DNA from: UBA2256 sp964531105
GTDB lineage: Bacteria > Spirochaetota > Spirochaetia > Treponematales > Rectinemataceae
DNA length: 42,221 bases
NCBI GenBank assembly: GCA_964531105.1
Contig: CAZHFN010000019.1
Location: 1-42,221, forward strand
Direction of reading: 5' to 3'
The translations under genes were made by a program, and so were the position numbers. Numbering within the stretch: position 1 is the first letter of the stretch; the number at the start of each line of letters is the position of its first letter. The notes under the pieces were generated by a model. It was not told the origin of the DNA and did no database searches. It worked only from the letters and a program-made list of their open reading frames with translations. Positions 1 through 9,172 of the stretch are shown one piece after another.

Positions 1-2
1 AT

Positions 3-2342
3 GAGGGTGAGGGCGAATATCCGGAACTGAAGGCGCAAGGGTTGCGGTATGTGGGTGGGGTGTTTGGGGTAGAGAGTGTAATGGTGCGTGGGGAAGGGTA
101 TGGGATAGAGGGGAGGCTGGAAGGGAGTGTGGGCAAGATAATTTCCAAGGGATCGAAAATCCCCGACCTTACGCTCACCGGTACCTTCAAGGGCATCGAA
201 AACAATATGGAGCGCTATACCCTCAATGCCCTCTATTCAGCCGGCGTGCTGGATGCGGGAGTACAATTCAGCGGGTTCCCGATAGGAAATCTTATCGCAA
301 ACGATCTTGCCGGGGAAATGGAAGGCAGTCTTACTATTATGGGACCTTTTGACCCAGCCATCCTGGGCGCCTCAGCCCTGGATTTGAATGCACTCCCCAA
401 TCTTTCACTGAAAGCCACACTTAAGGAGGGGGAGTACGGCAACAAGGCACTTCAGGCTGGAGGAACGGCAACACTAGAACAGGGTGTGCTGCGCTTTGAA
501 TTGCCCCTTGTGGAATATGAAGGTCATCGTCTGGAGAAAGTGGATGGGAACTTCCTCATCAAGGAAGGCCTTGCTCAGATAGTGGGAGACTATAAGAAAA
601 AGTTGGGTGACCAGAACCTGGAGGCTACCTTTGTGGGCAATGCCCAACTTGAGGAGGGAGAGGCTTCTGATAACGGACAGAGAAATCTGAGCGCAAAGTA
701 CAGCGGAACACTGGCAAATATCAAGTTTCATGAAACCTTGGTGAGGAGTTGGGCGTTTTCTGGTACATACGAGCAGGGAAGTATAGAGTTCCTGGGCGGA
801 GATGGCGACCTCCGGGCATCCATAAGCCCGGACGGGAGTTTTGAATTGCTTCTCCAGGATGATTTTCCTATCCTCGCCAACGCAAAGGGGAGCATGATAG
901 ACAACAACCTGTCCGCCACAGTGGACAATCTGCAAGTGGATTTGGCCCGGCTTGGCTCTATTATTCCCATGGATATTATCAAGATACTGGACGGCGATGT
1001 TTCGGGATCCTTGAGCGTGAGCGGCCCAATGAGCGATCCGGAATTCAGGGGTACCCTGGCTGTTCAGAGCGCTTTGGTGGAGTCAACCCAGCTGATCAAA
1101 GGACGGATTGGGCCTTTCAATAGTTTAATCAACTTTACCGGGCAGAATGTGGAAATTGTCCCAACCCTGATACCCCTGGATACCGGGGCTATTGAACTCT
1201 CGGCATCGGGTATTATCGATGGGTGGGCGCTCTCGGATCTGGGGTTCAGCGTTACAACTCGTGACGATAGTGTCGTAGTACTCTCGACCAAGATCGCGGG
1301 AATAACCCTCATAGACGCAAGGGCTCAGTTGGATATTTCTTTGACCCTGGATTCGGGAACCTTGGTAGCCGATGGCTCGGTGTACCTGGATAGGGGCCAG
1401 GCTATGATAGATCCCCAGGGCTTCGGCCCCGAAGCCCAGCAACCACCAGATCCGAATGCACCGGCCTTCCGTATCAACGCTAAGATGAGCTTCGGGAAAC
1501 AGCTGGAAGTGTATCTTCCGGACAGCAATTTGCCCATTATCAGGGGCTTCACGCTGCCTGGCAGCCTGCTTTATCTAAAATTCGATTCCAGCACCGGAGA
1601 CTTCAGCCTGGACGGCTCCATCAACCTGCGCTCGGGCTATGTCTTCTATTACCTCCGTAACTTCTTCATTCGCAACGCGACTATAGATTTCGCCGAGAAC
1701 AGTACCAAGTTCAATCCCCTGGTCACCGTATCGGCGGAGCTGAGGGAGTCGGGCAGGGAAGGCCTGGTGCGCATCAATCTGGACACGGAAAAGGCACCCC
1801 TCTCCAATCTTAATCCCCGCCTCAGCTCCATCCCCTTCTACAGCGAGACAGAGCTTATCGCCATCATGTCAGGCGGCGTACTTGCGGTGGATACGAGCGA
1901 AAGCCTCACCATCCGTGAGGCTGCCATAGCCTCATCGGAATTTATTCCCCAGCTCAACATCTTCAAGAGCTTTGAACAGAGAGTGCAAAAGGCCTTGGGA
2001 ATGGACATTGTTTTCATCCGCTCCTCCTTCATGCAGCGCTGGCTGCTGGATCTCACCAAGCCCTCTTCTGAACCCAATCCCGAAGATCCCCTTGCCCGTT
2101 ACCTGGATCAGAGCGAACTCTACATGGGCAGATATCTCACCGATTCGGCATTTTTCCATGCAAGCTTACGCTTTAGAGAGGACCCCCTTGTGAGTTCTTC
2201 GCGTTTACGTCTAGACTCCGAATTTGGTATCGAGCTCGATTCGCCTTTCGGGCAGATCAACTGGAGCATTACCCCCACTGTGGGAGAAGGATCCCTCGTC
2301 AGCGGCCAGGAATTGAGCCTCAGCTGGCGTTTTGTGTATTAG
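3..2342 (+). CDS. tamB: TamB/DUF490 family translocation-assembly protein, C-terminal part (5' end outside window)
   Basis: The reading frame is open from base 3 with no stop, so the gene begins upstream; about 779 residues are present. TamB proteins are large inner-membrane-anchored proteins that span the periplasm, act with Omp85-family proteins in outer-membrane protein assembly and are implicated in phospholipid transport. What is seen: long beta-rich repetitive sequence, and near the C-terminus the DUF490 signature region (GFTLPGSLLYLKF, then LDGSINLRSGYVFYYLRNFF, IDFAENSTKFNP and YSETELIAIMSGG). The protein ends in a beta-strand finishing in a terminal Tyr, like an outer-membrane-associated beta domain. 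bamA follows after 18 bases, consistent with one operon. The call is strong because of the C-terminal domain and the BamA neighbour; the N-terminal anchor cannot be seen. Confidence 0.88.
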   Translation, partial: EGEGEYPELKAQGLRYVGGVFGVESVMVRGEGYGIEGRLEGSVGKIISKGSKIPDLTLTGTFKGIENNMERYTLNALYSAGVLDAGVQFSGFPIGNLIANDLAGEMEGSLTIMGPFDPAILGASALDLNALPNLSLKATLKEGEYGNKALQAGGTATLEQGVLRFELPLVEYEGHRLEKVDGNFLIKEGLAQIVGDYKKKLGDQNLEATFVGNAQLEEGEASDNGQRNLSAKYSGTLANIKFHETLVRSWAFSGTYEQGSIEFLGGDGDLRASISPDGSFELLLQDDFPILANAKGSMIDNNLSATVDNLQVDLARLGSIIPMDIIKILDGDVSGSLSVSGPMSDPEFRGTLAVQSALVESTQLIKGRIGPFNSLINFTGQNVEIVPTLIPLDTGAIELSASGIIDGWALSDLGFSVTTRDDSVVVLSTKIAGITLIDARAQLDISLTLDSGTLVADGSVYLDRGQAMIDPQGFGPEAQQPPDPNAPAFRINAKMSFGKQLEVYLPDSNLPIIRGFTLPGSLLYLKFDSSTGDFSLDGSINLRSGYVFYYLRNFFIRNATIDFAENSTKFNPLVTVSAELRESGREGLVRINLDTEKAPLSNLNPRLSSIPFYSETELIAIMSGGVLAVDTSESLTIREAAIASSEFIPQLNIFKSFEQRVQKALGMDIVFIRSSFMQRWLLDLTKPSSEPNPEDPLARYLDQSELYMGRYLTDSAFFHASLRFREDPLVSSSRLRLDSEFGIELDSPFGQINWSITPTVGEGSLVSGQELSLSWRFVY

Positions 2343-2360
2343 GACGATTGAGGAAATTTG

Positions 2361-4889
2361 ATGAAAAGAACAGTAGTTATAGCTTTAGTCTTGCTTTCCA
2401 TCGCCGTCTCCGGCCTGGCCTGGGCAGAGGAGTCAGGAGAAGAATGGTTCTGGGACAAGCCCATAGAGTCCATACGCTGGAGCGGAATAAAAAAAGCCAG
2501 CAAGTCGGAGTTAGATAGCCTATTAAGAAACTATATAGGCACTCCATTTACGCCTGATCTATGGCTTGAAATGCAGTCCAAGCTTTACGAACTGGACTGG
2601 TTCGAGACAATAGAACCTCAGGCTATCGCTTTGGATGAAACCAAGCAGAGCCTGTCCCTTCTCTTCGTAGTGGTGGAAAAGCCCTCCGTCCTTTCGGTGC
2701 GTATCACGGGCAATTCCGGATTGCGGACATCGGAGATTCTCGCTGTCGTGGGCACGAAGTCAGGAGATATCTATAATGAGGACAAGGCTGTCCTGGACGA
2801 CCTGGCTATAAAAAAACTCTATCTCGAAAAGGGATACCCCGAGGCCGAAGTAGTCCATGAAATAGTTCCCAGCAGCGATAGCTCCCTGTTAGTGCTTAGC
2901 TTCAAGTTGGTAGAAGGCACCCAGGTCTCTCTCAGAAGCATAAGGTTTTCGGGAAATGCCTCCATTTCTGAACGGACGCTCAAGTCCCAGATGAGCCTTA
3001 AGGAAGCAGCCCTCTTCCAGAGCGGAGCCTTCCAGGAATCCAAGCTCGAGGAGAGCAAGAACGCGATAATCGATTATTACCAATCCAGGGGCTACGTGGA
3101 TGCTAAAATACTCGATGTCTTCAAGGAGTATGAGAAGGAAGAGGACACGGGCAAAAACTGGCTTATCCTCACTATAGCAGTTTCCGAAGGCAAACAATGG
3201 AAATTCGGCGGCGTTTCCTTCCAGGGCAATGTCATCTTCGAAGAGGAAAAACTGCGAAGTCTGATTTCGTTAAAAGAAGGCTCTACCCTCAACTATAAGC
3301 GCCTGGTGCAGGACAAGCAAAAAATCGATAACCTCTATTACGAGTCAGGCTATATCTATAATCAGGTAGGCATCGTCGAAACCAGAAACGAAGCGGAAAG
3401 CAGCATTGCATATCGGGTAGAGGTTATTGAAAGGGACAGGGCTCACATAGAAAGCCTTAGCTTCAAGGGCAATGAAAAGACAAAAGACTTTGTCCTGGCC
3501 AGGGAAATTCCCCTGGAAGAAGGAGATATATTCTCCCAGGCTAAAATAGTCGAAGGTTATAGGAACCTCTACAACCTCCAGTATTTCTCCGTTGTCGAGC
3601 CCGAAATCTACCACGGCAGCGCCGAGAACCTCATGGATCTGGTAATCAATGTCGAAGAGATGAGTACCGCCGATATTCAGTTCGGCGTTACCTTGAGCGG
3701 ACTAGGCAACAAGGACAACTTCCCGGTATCGGGCTTTGTCAAATGGAACGACCGGAACTTGGGCGGCATGGGCCGGAATCTCGCAGTCAACCTTGTCCTT
3801 TCACCTACTGAACAGACAATAGAAACATCCTTCAGCGAGGGATGGCTTTTTGGTAAGCGCATATCCAGGGGATTGAGCCTCGCGTTCAGCCACAGTTCCG
3901 AGACTACCGGCCAGGATATCATAGCTCCTATTTTCACCAGCGAAGACATTCCCGACCCCTTCAATTCCCTGGTGAGCGGAAGCGGGCAGTGGAGCGGTTC
4001 ACTCTCCTCTATACCCAGCCAATATCTCATGCCCTATGAAAACTGGGATTTCAGCCTGGGCTTCAATCTGGGATATACAGTCAAGCAGCGGATTGGCGAC
4101 ATAGGAGCGGCCGGAGGAGTGAGCTCGGGCTTGGACATGGTCAGTTTCGACGCCAACAAGTACAGGCCTTATGAAGCAGAATTCAGGCAAACCAATGGCC
4201 AGTGGCTTCTCACTAACAGGGTTTACGGAAGAGCCTATCTCAACAACCTGGATTACTGGTACAACCCTTCGTCGGGATACTATGCTGGGCAGCGCTTCAC
4301 CCTAACGGGCATTTTGCCCTTTGAGCGCCAGCATTACATCAAGTCCGAGACTAGACTGGAGGCATACCACACACTCTTTACAATTCCCCTCAGCGAAACC
4401 TGGAATTTTAAATGGGTCCTTATGGGACACACAGGCTTCCAGGCCTTGCTTAGACAGCCTTGGTACAGCTTTAAGGTAACTAAGGACTGGATCAGCCTGG
4501 ATGGCACCTTCAATGCCAGGGGATGGGATCAGCTCTATGGGGCCAAGGGTACCATGGTATGGGAAAACTCCCTGGAGCTGAGAATGCCTATCGTCGAACA
4601 AATGCTCTGGATGGATCTCTTTGTGGATGCCGGGGCGATGAAAACAGAGTCGGGAATGCTGGACATGAGCGCAGCCACTCCTGTTGTGGTTCCTTCTACC
4701 GGCTTTGGCTCCCTGGGGTGGAAAAACATGGCCTTCAGCACAGGCCTGGGTCTGCGTTTCACAATACCGCAATTCCCCTTCCGCTTCTATTTTGTCAAGC
4801 GCTTTACCTTCGACGGCGCCACGATAGATTGGAAAACCTCGGGCTGGGATTTTGACTTTGTGCTGAGCATCACGCAGCCTCTATATTAG
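2361..4889 (+). CDS. bamA: Outer membrane protein assembly factor BamA (Omp85)
   Basis: 842 residues. BamA is the essential outer-membrane barrel that folds and inserts other beta-barrel proteins. The ATG at 2361 is preceded by GAGGA at 2350-2354 and begins a clear signal peptide (MKRTVVIALVLLSIAVSGLAWA). Residues about 30-420 form successive POTRA repeats, seen as recurring I-x-F-x-G-N motifs (RFSGNASI, SFQGNVIF, SFKGNEKT), five in all as is usual. The remainder is an aromatic-rich 16-strand-type barrel. The L6 loop motif, usually V-R-G-F/Y, appears as ARGW near residue 720. The protein ends in a beta-strand with terminal LY, a typical barrel C-terminus. It sits between tamB and ompH, the expected outer-membrane biogenesis cluster. 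Confidence 0.95.
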   Translation: MKRTVVIALVLLSIAVSGLAWAEESGEEWFWDKPIESIRWSGIKKASKSELDSLLRNYIGTPFTPDLWLEMQSKLYELDWFETIEPQAIALDETKQSLSLLFVVVEKPSVLSVRITGNSGLRTSEILAVVGTKSGDIYNEDKAVLDDLAIKKLYLEKGYPEAEVVHEIVPSSDSSLLVLSFKLVEGTQVSLRSIRFSGNASISERTLKSQMSLKEAALFQSGAFQESKLEESKNAIIDYYQSRGYVDAKILDVFKEYEKEEDTGKNWLILTIAVSEGKQWKFGGVSFQGNVIFEEEKLRSLISLKEGSTLNYKRLVQDKQKIDNLYYESGYIYNQVGIVETRNEAESSIAYRVEVIERDRAHIESLSFKGNEKTKDFVLAREIPLEEGDIFSQAKIVEGYRNLYNLQYFSVVEPEIYHGSAENLMDLVINVEEMSTADIQFGVTLSGLGNKDNFPVSGFVKWNDRNLGGMGRNLAVNLVLSPTEQTIETSFSEGWLFGKRISRGLSLAFSHSSETTGQDIIAPIFTSEDIPDPFNSLVSGSGQWSGSLSSIPSQYLMPYENWDFSLGFNLGYTVKQRIGDIGAAGGVSSGLDMVSFDANKYRPYEAEFRQTNGQWLLTNRVYGRAYLNNLDYWYNPSSGYYAGQRFTLTGILPFERQHYIKSETRLEAYHTLFTIPLSETWNFKWVLMGHTGFQALLRQPWYSFKVTKDWISLDGTFNARGWDQLYGAKGTMVWENSLELRMPIVEQMLWMDLFVDAGAMKTESGMLDMSAATPVVVPSTGFGSLGWKNMAFSTGLGLRFTIPQFPFRFYFVKRFTFDGATIDWKTSGWDFDFVLSITQPLY

Positions 4890-4915
4890 AAAAACAATTA
4901 GAAAAGAGGCATTTG

Positions 4916-4935
4916 CAAAAGTCAGCTGACTTTTG
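4916..4935. promoter_or_regulatory. Perfect 20-bp palindrome between bamA and ompH
   Basis: CAAAAGTCAG followed directly by its exact reverse complement CTGACTTTTG, lying 27-46 bases after the bamA stop and 25 bases before the ompH start. As RNA it could fold into an 8-bp stem with a 4-base loop ending in UUUUG, so it might be a weak terminator. As DNA, a gapless dyad of this size is also what a dimeric repressor binds. The sequence alone does not decide between the two. Confidence 0.55.
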
Positions 4936-4960
4936 AAATCGGCGTAAAACGGAGGGAATA

Positions 4961-5527
4961 ATGAAGATAGGAAGCTCTGGATTCAGGCTGAGAACCTTTC
5001 CTGTCCTGGCGATAACAATTCTTCTGTTCGCTATATCCCTTCCTCTCCAAGCTCAGCAGATCACCAGGGTGGCCGTTCTGGACATGGCGAGAGTGCTCTC
5101 GGCCTATCCCCTGGATCAGGATTCGATCAAGAATTTCGAAGCCAAAAAGGCAGAAATCCAGGCCGAAATAGATGCCCGGGCTCAGGAAATCCGGGATCTC
5201 ACTGCCAGGAAAAACGAACTAGAAGCCATGGGGGCCATCCTTACCGCCGAGCAGTACGGCAAGGACATACAGCAGAAGACTACCGTGCTCAAAGAATACG
5301 CGGCCATGCGACAGAATGAACTGGACCTTCTAGCCAAGGCAGTGAGTGCCAACTTGAGCTTTGTACAGAGGCTTTCCTCCACCATCGCCAGGGTAGCCGA
5401 GGCCGAGGGATACTCCCTGGTGTTCAACCTCAAACCCGAAGACAGCAAGGCGGGACTTGTCCTGTGGAACAGCCCTTCGGTGGATATCACCGATAAGGTC
5501 ATCCAAGCCCTGGCTGCAACCCGGTGA
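4961..5527 (+). CDS. skp: OmpH/Skp family periplasmic chaperone
   Basis: 188 residues, start ATG preceded by GGAGGG at 4951-4956. Skp holds unfolded outer-membrane proteins in the periplasm and delivers them to BamA. The N-terminus is a signal peptide ending near LPLQAQQ. The mature protein starts with the family strand VAVLDMARVLSAYP and then a long, charged alpha-helical coiled coil (residues about 50-130) rich in Ala, Glu, Gln and Lys. It ends with the family closing motif, here ITDKVIQAL. The size is close to usual Skp proteins. It follows bamA with a 71-base gap that holds a palindrome, so its expression may be separately adjusted. Confidence 0.9.
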   Translation: MKIGSSGFRLRTFPVLAITILLFAISLPLQAQQITRVAVLDMARVLSAYPLDQDSIKNFEAKKAEIQAEIDARAQEIRDLTARKNELEAMGAILTAEQYGKDIQQKTTVLKEYAAMRQNELDLLAKAVSANLSFVQRLSSTIARVAEAEGYSLVFNLKPEDSKAGLVLWNSPSVDITDKVIQALAATR

Positions 5528-5548
5528 GCGATAAGGGAGATAAATGCC

Positions 5549-8203
5549 TTGGCTGAACGGCTGTCCATGCTGGACCAGTATCGGCGTATAAAGGCGAGGC
5601 ACAAGGACGCCATACTTTTCTTTCGACTGGGCGACTTCTACGAAATGTTCTTCGACGATGCCCAGGAAGCCAGTTCGCTGCTGGACCTTACCCTCACTAA
5701 ACGTCAAGGCCACCCCATGTGTGGCATACCCTACCATGCCTATAAACCCTATGTAGCCCGCCTTCTCAAGGCCGGACGCAAGGTGGCCATCTGCGAGCAG
5801 CTGAGCCAGCCCAGCTCCAAGGGTATAGTGGAAAGAGATGTAATAGAGGTTGTAACCCCAGGCACGACAATAGAAGAGGATTTCCTGGATCAGGGAGCCA
5901 ATAACTATCTGGCCAGCGTCTGTGCCATAGAAGGGCGCATCTGTCTTGCCAGCCTGGATGCATCCACCGGGGAATTCAGAGCCCACTCGGTCCCGGACAA
6001 GGGCAAGGATGCCAAGGAGTTTTTAAAGTCCGAACTCTACAGGCTTTCACCCCGAGAATTAATACTACAGCAATCGCTCCACGACAGGCCCGAACTGGGA
6101 ATCCTCCTCAGGGAACTGGAGGGCGTCTTTGTGGAAAGGCGTCCGGACTGGTCCTTCGATCCGGAAAAAGCCCAGGCCGATCTGGCCCGCCGCTTCAGCA
6201 TGGCTTCGCTCAAAGGCTTTGGTTTTTCCGATAAGGCCCCCGAATTGGCTGCAGCCAATATCCTTCTAGAGTATCTCGACGATAACCTCAAGGTTAAAAG
6301 CCCCCATATACGCGCACTCCTGCCCTACGACTCCAGCGAATATGTAGGGCTGGACGAATCCACCAGAAGAAACCTGGAACTGGTAAAAAACCTCGCCGAC
6401 TCAGGCAGGAGGGACAGTCTCCTTTCAGTCCTAGACAGGACCCGAAGCGCCGGAGGAGCAAGACTATTCCGCCAATGGCTCCTCCAGCCCCTCAGGTCCA
6501 GGACAAGGATAGAAGCCCGGCTGGATTCAGTGGAATACCTCTATAGAGACCAGCTTTTATTGAACGAACTGCGCACACTGATGAGTTCGGTTTTGGATAC
6601 CGAACGCCTTGTGGCCAGGTTGGCCACCGATAAGGCCCACGCCAAGGATATCCTAGCGCTAAAGGATTCCCTCAATGCTTCCCTTGCAATACTCCGACTC
6701 ATGGAAGCCAGAAAAGCACCGGAGCTTCTCATAGGCATGTCGGAAAAAAAGGAGAAAGAGGACTGCCAGGCCGCTGCGGAGTTAATAGTAAATTCCATCA
6801 AGGAAGAGCCTTCGGTCCTCCTCACCGAGGGCAACCTGATGAAAGACGGCTACAATGCCGAACTGGACAGGCTCAGGCTTGTGAAGAAGAATTCCACCAG
6901 AATTTTAGAAGCCTATCTGGAGGAAGAGCGATCGAGCTCGGGTATTCCCAACCTGCGCATACGTTACAACCGAATAATCGGTTACTACCTGGAAGTGAGC
7001 AAAGGCAAGCTCGACTCAGTGCCGGCTCACTTCATACGACGGCAGTCTCTGGTTACCGGGGAACGTTACACCACTGATAGGCTGGCCGACATAGAGAGCG
7101 ATATCAATGGAGCGGCAGAAAAAATTGCGGAACTGGAAAAGACCCTCTTCCTTGATCTCAGGGAATCACTTAAAGCCTACATCCCTTCCATGGAAGTTCT
7201 GGCCAGGGACAGTGTCAACATTGATTGCCTGGCTTCCTTCGCCCAGGCAGCCACCGAAGGGGCTTATACAAGACCAGTCCTTTGCGATGAAAGCAGCATT
7301 TCCATCAGCCAGGGCAGGCATCCGGTGGTAGAGGCTTGTCTTCCCCCTGGAGCCTTCGTGCCCAACGATCTGAGCCTAGATACGATGGAGAAAAGTTTTG
7401 CCCTTATTACAGGCCCTAACATGGCGGGCAAGTCGACAATTCTAAGACAGACAGCCCTCATATGCCTCATGGCCCACATCGGTTCCTTCGTACCCGCTGA
7501 ATCGGCCAAAATTGGATTGATGGACAAAATTTTCTGCCGCGTTGGAGCCCAGGACAACTTGGCCAGGGGCGAAAGCACTTTTCTAGTGGAAATGCATGAG
7601 ACAGCCTATATTCTCAATACGGCCAGTCGCCAAAGCCTGGTTATCATGGATGAAGTGGGCAGGGGAACGGGAACCCTGGACGGTGTATCCATAGCCTGGG
7701 CGGTGAGCGAACGGCTTCTGGATGGAATTGGTTGCCGTACTCTCTTCGCGACCCACTATCATGAACTCACCTCCCTCAATCATCCAGGAATGCTGAATCT
7801 GAGCATGGCGGTGCTGGAAAACGAAGGAGACATAGTATTTCTCAAGCGCCTCAAGGAAGGACCGGCGGCGGGATCCTATGGCCTCCATGTGGCAGGATTG
7901 GCCGGCATTCCTGCCGAGGTTCTCTCCAGAGCCAGGGAACTCCAGATCCGTTTCGCCAGTCTGGAGCAAAACCTGGTTCCGGCCGGAGACATACCCAGTT
8001 CCGTTGAGGATCAAGGAAAAGCCCCGTCAAGGAAGTCAGGCATCGCAGGCCGAGAACCTTCGACAGAGAAAAAAAACCCCAGCCTGGAACTATTTTCCGC
8101 CGAAGAGTTGATCCTCACCCGATTGAGGGGTGTGGACCCAGACAACATGACACCCCTGGAAGCCCTCCAATTTCTTGCCGATCTGCATAAAAGCCTAGCC
8201 TGA
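5549..8203 (+). CDS. mutS: DNA mismatch repair protein MutS
   Basis: 884 residues; MutS binds mismatches and small loops and uses ATP to recruit downstream repair. The start is a TTG with AAGGGAG at 5533-5539; a nearby ATG at 5544 is out of frame. Seen in order: mismatch-reading motif GDFYEMF near residues 27-33 (Phe-x-Glu wedge present), connector and lever domains, clamp region, then the ATPase: Walker A GPNMAGKST at about 622-630, Walker B/signature DEVGRGTGTLDG at about 701, and ATHYHEL at about 734. All key residues are intact. The C-terminal tail after residue 800 is Ser/Lys-rich and then ends with the usual short helical segment. It follows ompH by 21 bases and is probably cotranscribed. 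Confidence 0.97.
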   Translation: MAERLSMLDQYRRIKARHKDAILFFRLGDFYEMFFDDAQEASSLLDLTLTKRQGHPMCGIPYHAYKPYVARLLKAGRKVAICEQLSQPSSKGIVERDVIEVVTPGTTIEEDFLDQGANNYLASVCAIEGRICLASLDASTGEFRAHSVPDKGKDAKEFLKSELYRLSPRELILQQSLHDRPELGILLRELEGVFVERRPDWSFDPEKAQADLARRFSMASLKGFGFSDKAPELAAANILLEYLDDNLKVKSPHIRALLPYDSSEYVGLDESTRRNLELVKNLADSGRRDSLLSVLDRTRSAGGARLFRQWLLQPLRSRTRIEARLDSVEYLYRDQLLLNELRTLMSSVLDTERLVARLATDKAHAKDILALKDSLNASLAILRLMEARKAPELLIGMSEKKEKEDCQAAAELIVNSIKEEPSVLLTEGNLMKDGYNAELDRLRLVKKNSTRILEAYLEEERSSSGIPNLRIRYNRIIGYYLEVSKGKLDSVPAHFIRRQSLVTGERYTTDRLADIESDINGAAEKIAELEKTLFLDLRESLKAYIPSMEVLARDSVNIDCLASFAQAATEGAYTRPVLCDESSISISQGRHPVVEACLPPGAFVPNDLSLDTMEKSFALITGPNMAGKSTILRQTALICLMAHIGSFVPAESAKIGLMDKIFCRVGAQDNLARGESTFLVEMHETAYILNTASRQSLVIMDEVGRGTGTLDGVSIAWAVSERLLDGIGCRTLFATHYHELTSLNHPGMLNLSMAVLENEGDIVFLKRLKEGPAAGSYGLHVAGLAGIPAEVLSRARELQIRFASLEQNLVPAGDIPSSVEDQGKAPSRKSGIAGREPSTEKKNPSLELFSAEELILTRLRGVDPDNMTPLEALQFLADLHKSLA

Positions 8204-8253
8204 AGCAGGGACGAGCTCTACAGGCGTAATCCGATAGAGGAGAGCGCCCAAGA

Positions 8254-8970
8254 GTGGTACAGACCCTTTCACGACTCGCTACGGCTGCAGCGAATCAAAT
8301 TTTTCCCCGCTACTGCGTGCTCTGCTTTCATAAACTGGACCCGCAGGATGGCAACGACATACCGCTTTGTGCAGAGTGCCGGCAGCGTCTGCCCTTTCTA
8401 AAGGGCAGACGCTGCCGGCACTGCGGTAGACCCCTCTATTCAGAGAAGGATATCTGCTACCCTTGTCGGGACAAGAATCCCCAATGTCAGGAACTGGAAG
8501 CGCTCTTTCCCTACAAAGGCCAGGCGGCCGCTCTACTTAAAGCCTATAAAATGGGTAAAAGACCTTCCCTGGCTCCATTTTTCGCGCATCTTCTAGCCGA
8601 ACGAATCCTGGATCGCTGGAATTCCTGGGTTATTGTCCCTGTGCCGCCCAGGGCCGAGAAACTGCGGCAAAGGGAGTGGGATCAAGTGGAAGCCTTGGCC
8701 CGGTTTCTCGAAAAGAAAGGGATAAAGGTAGCGCGTCCCTTGGCGCGGATTCCATCCAGGGAGCAGAAAAGCCTGGACAGGGCCGATCGGCTCATCAATG
8801 CCAAGGCTTCATACCGCCTCAAGGCTAAGGGTGGGGATAGTCTCCAAGGCCTGTCCATCCTCCTTCTGGATGATGTGTGCACAACCGGTGCAACACTCGA
8901 TGCCTGCGCGTCAGTACTCCTGGAAGCAGGGGTAAAAGAGGTCTGCGGTATTGTGCTGGCTGTGGACTAG
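8254..8970 (+). CDS. comF: ComF family protein (zinc-finger phosphoribosyltransferase-like)
   Basis: 238 residues from a GTG start with GAGGAG at 8237-8242. ComF/GntX proteins are needed for DNA uptake in competent bacteria, although many members have unknown roles. The N-terminal part has four Cys-x2-Cys pairs (C21/C24, C39/C42, C54/C57, C68/C71), a likely double zinc site. The C-terminal part is a type I phosphoribosyltransferase fold with the PRPP loop LLDDVCTTGATLDAC around residues 204-218. Length and layout match the family. The coding sequence between the second and third Cys pairs is a perfect 22-bp inverted repeat. mutS ends 50 bases upstream; a promoter for the rimP operon starts just after this gene. 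Whether this organism is competent cannot be told. Confidence 0.9.
   Translation: MVQTLSRLATAAANQIFPRYCVLCFHKLDPQDGNDIPLCAECRQRLPFLKGRRCRHCGRPLYSEKDICYPCRDKNPQCQELEALFPYKGQAAALLKAYKMGKRPSLAPFFAHLLAERILDRWNSWVIVPVPPRAEKLRQREWDQVEALARFLEKKGIKVARPLARIPSREQKSLDRADRLINAKASYRLKAKGGDSLQGLSILLLDDVCTTGATLDACASVLLEAGVKEVCGIVLAVD
8375..8422. repeat. Perfect 22-bp inverted repeat with 4-base loop inside comF
   Basis: Left arm 8375-8396, loop TCTA at 8397-8400, right arm 8401-8422. The arms are exact reverse complements over 22 bp, starting AGTGCCGGCAG on the left and ending CTGCCGGCACT on the right. The whole lies in the reading frame and encodes part of the zinc-binding region. As RNA this would be a very stable GC-rich hairpin in mid-message. 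Confidence 0.9.
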
Positions 8971-8996
8971 CAAAAAGCAGGTAGAGCCCATAGCTA

Positions 8997-9025
8997 TTGA
9001 CTAATCCATTGCAGAATACTACTAT
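8997..9025 (+). promoter_or_regulatory. Sigma-70 type promoter for the rimP-nusA operon
   Basis: TTGACT at 8997-9002, a 17-base spacer, then TACTAT at 9020-9025. It begins 27 bases after the comF stop. The predicted start of transcription is near 9032, giving an untranslated leader of about 140 bases before the rimP ATG at 9173. The leader contains the intrinsic terminator at 9067-9093. Confidence 0.65.
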
Positions 9026-9066
9026 AGGCCCATGTAAAAAGCGCCGGATTCTTTTTAGTAATAAGG

Positions 9067-9093
9067 AGAGTCGTTCTACGACTCTTTTTTTTT
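9067..9093 (+). terminator. Intrinsic terminator/attenuator in the rimP-nusA leader
   Basis: Perfect 8-bp stem AGAGTCGT (9067-9074) and ACGACTCT (9078-9085) with loop TCT, followed by an uninterrupted run of nine T at 9085-9093. It may end comF transcripts. Because a good promoter lies upstream at 8997-9025, it also sits inside the leader of the nusA operon, where it could act as an attenuator. Confidence 0.85.
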
Positions 9094-9172
9094 GGCACTG
9101 AGCCTGGAATCCAGGAAGCGGTGGAGTAAAACTGATCGGGTTGATTCCGGTCTTAGCCTACAACGAGGAAGA

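Noticed and set aside
9092..9110. TTGGCAC resembling the -24 box of a sigma-54 promoter
   Set aside because: The -12 element (TTGC-type) is missing at the right distance; the sequence follows directly on a terminator T-run.
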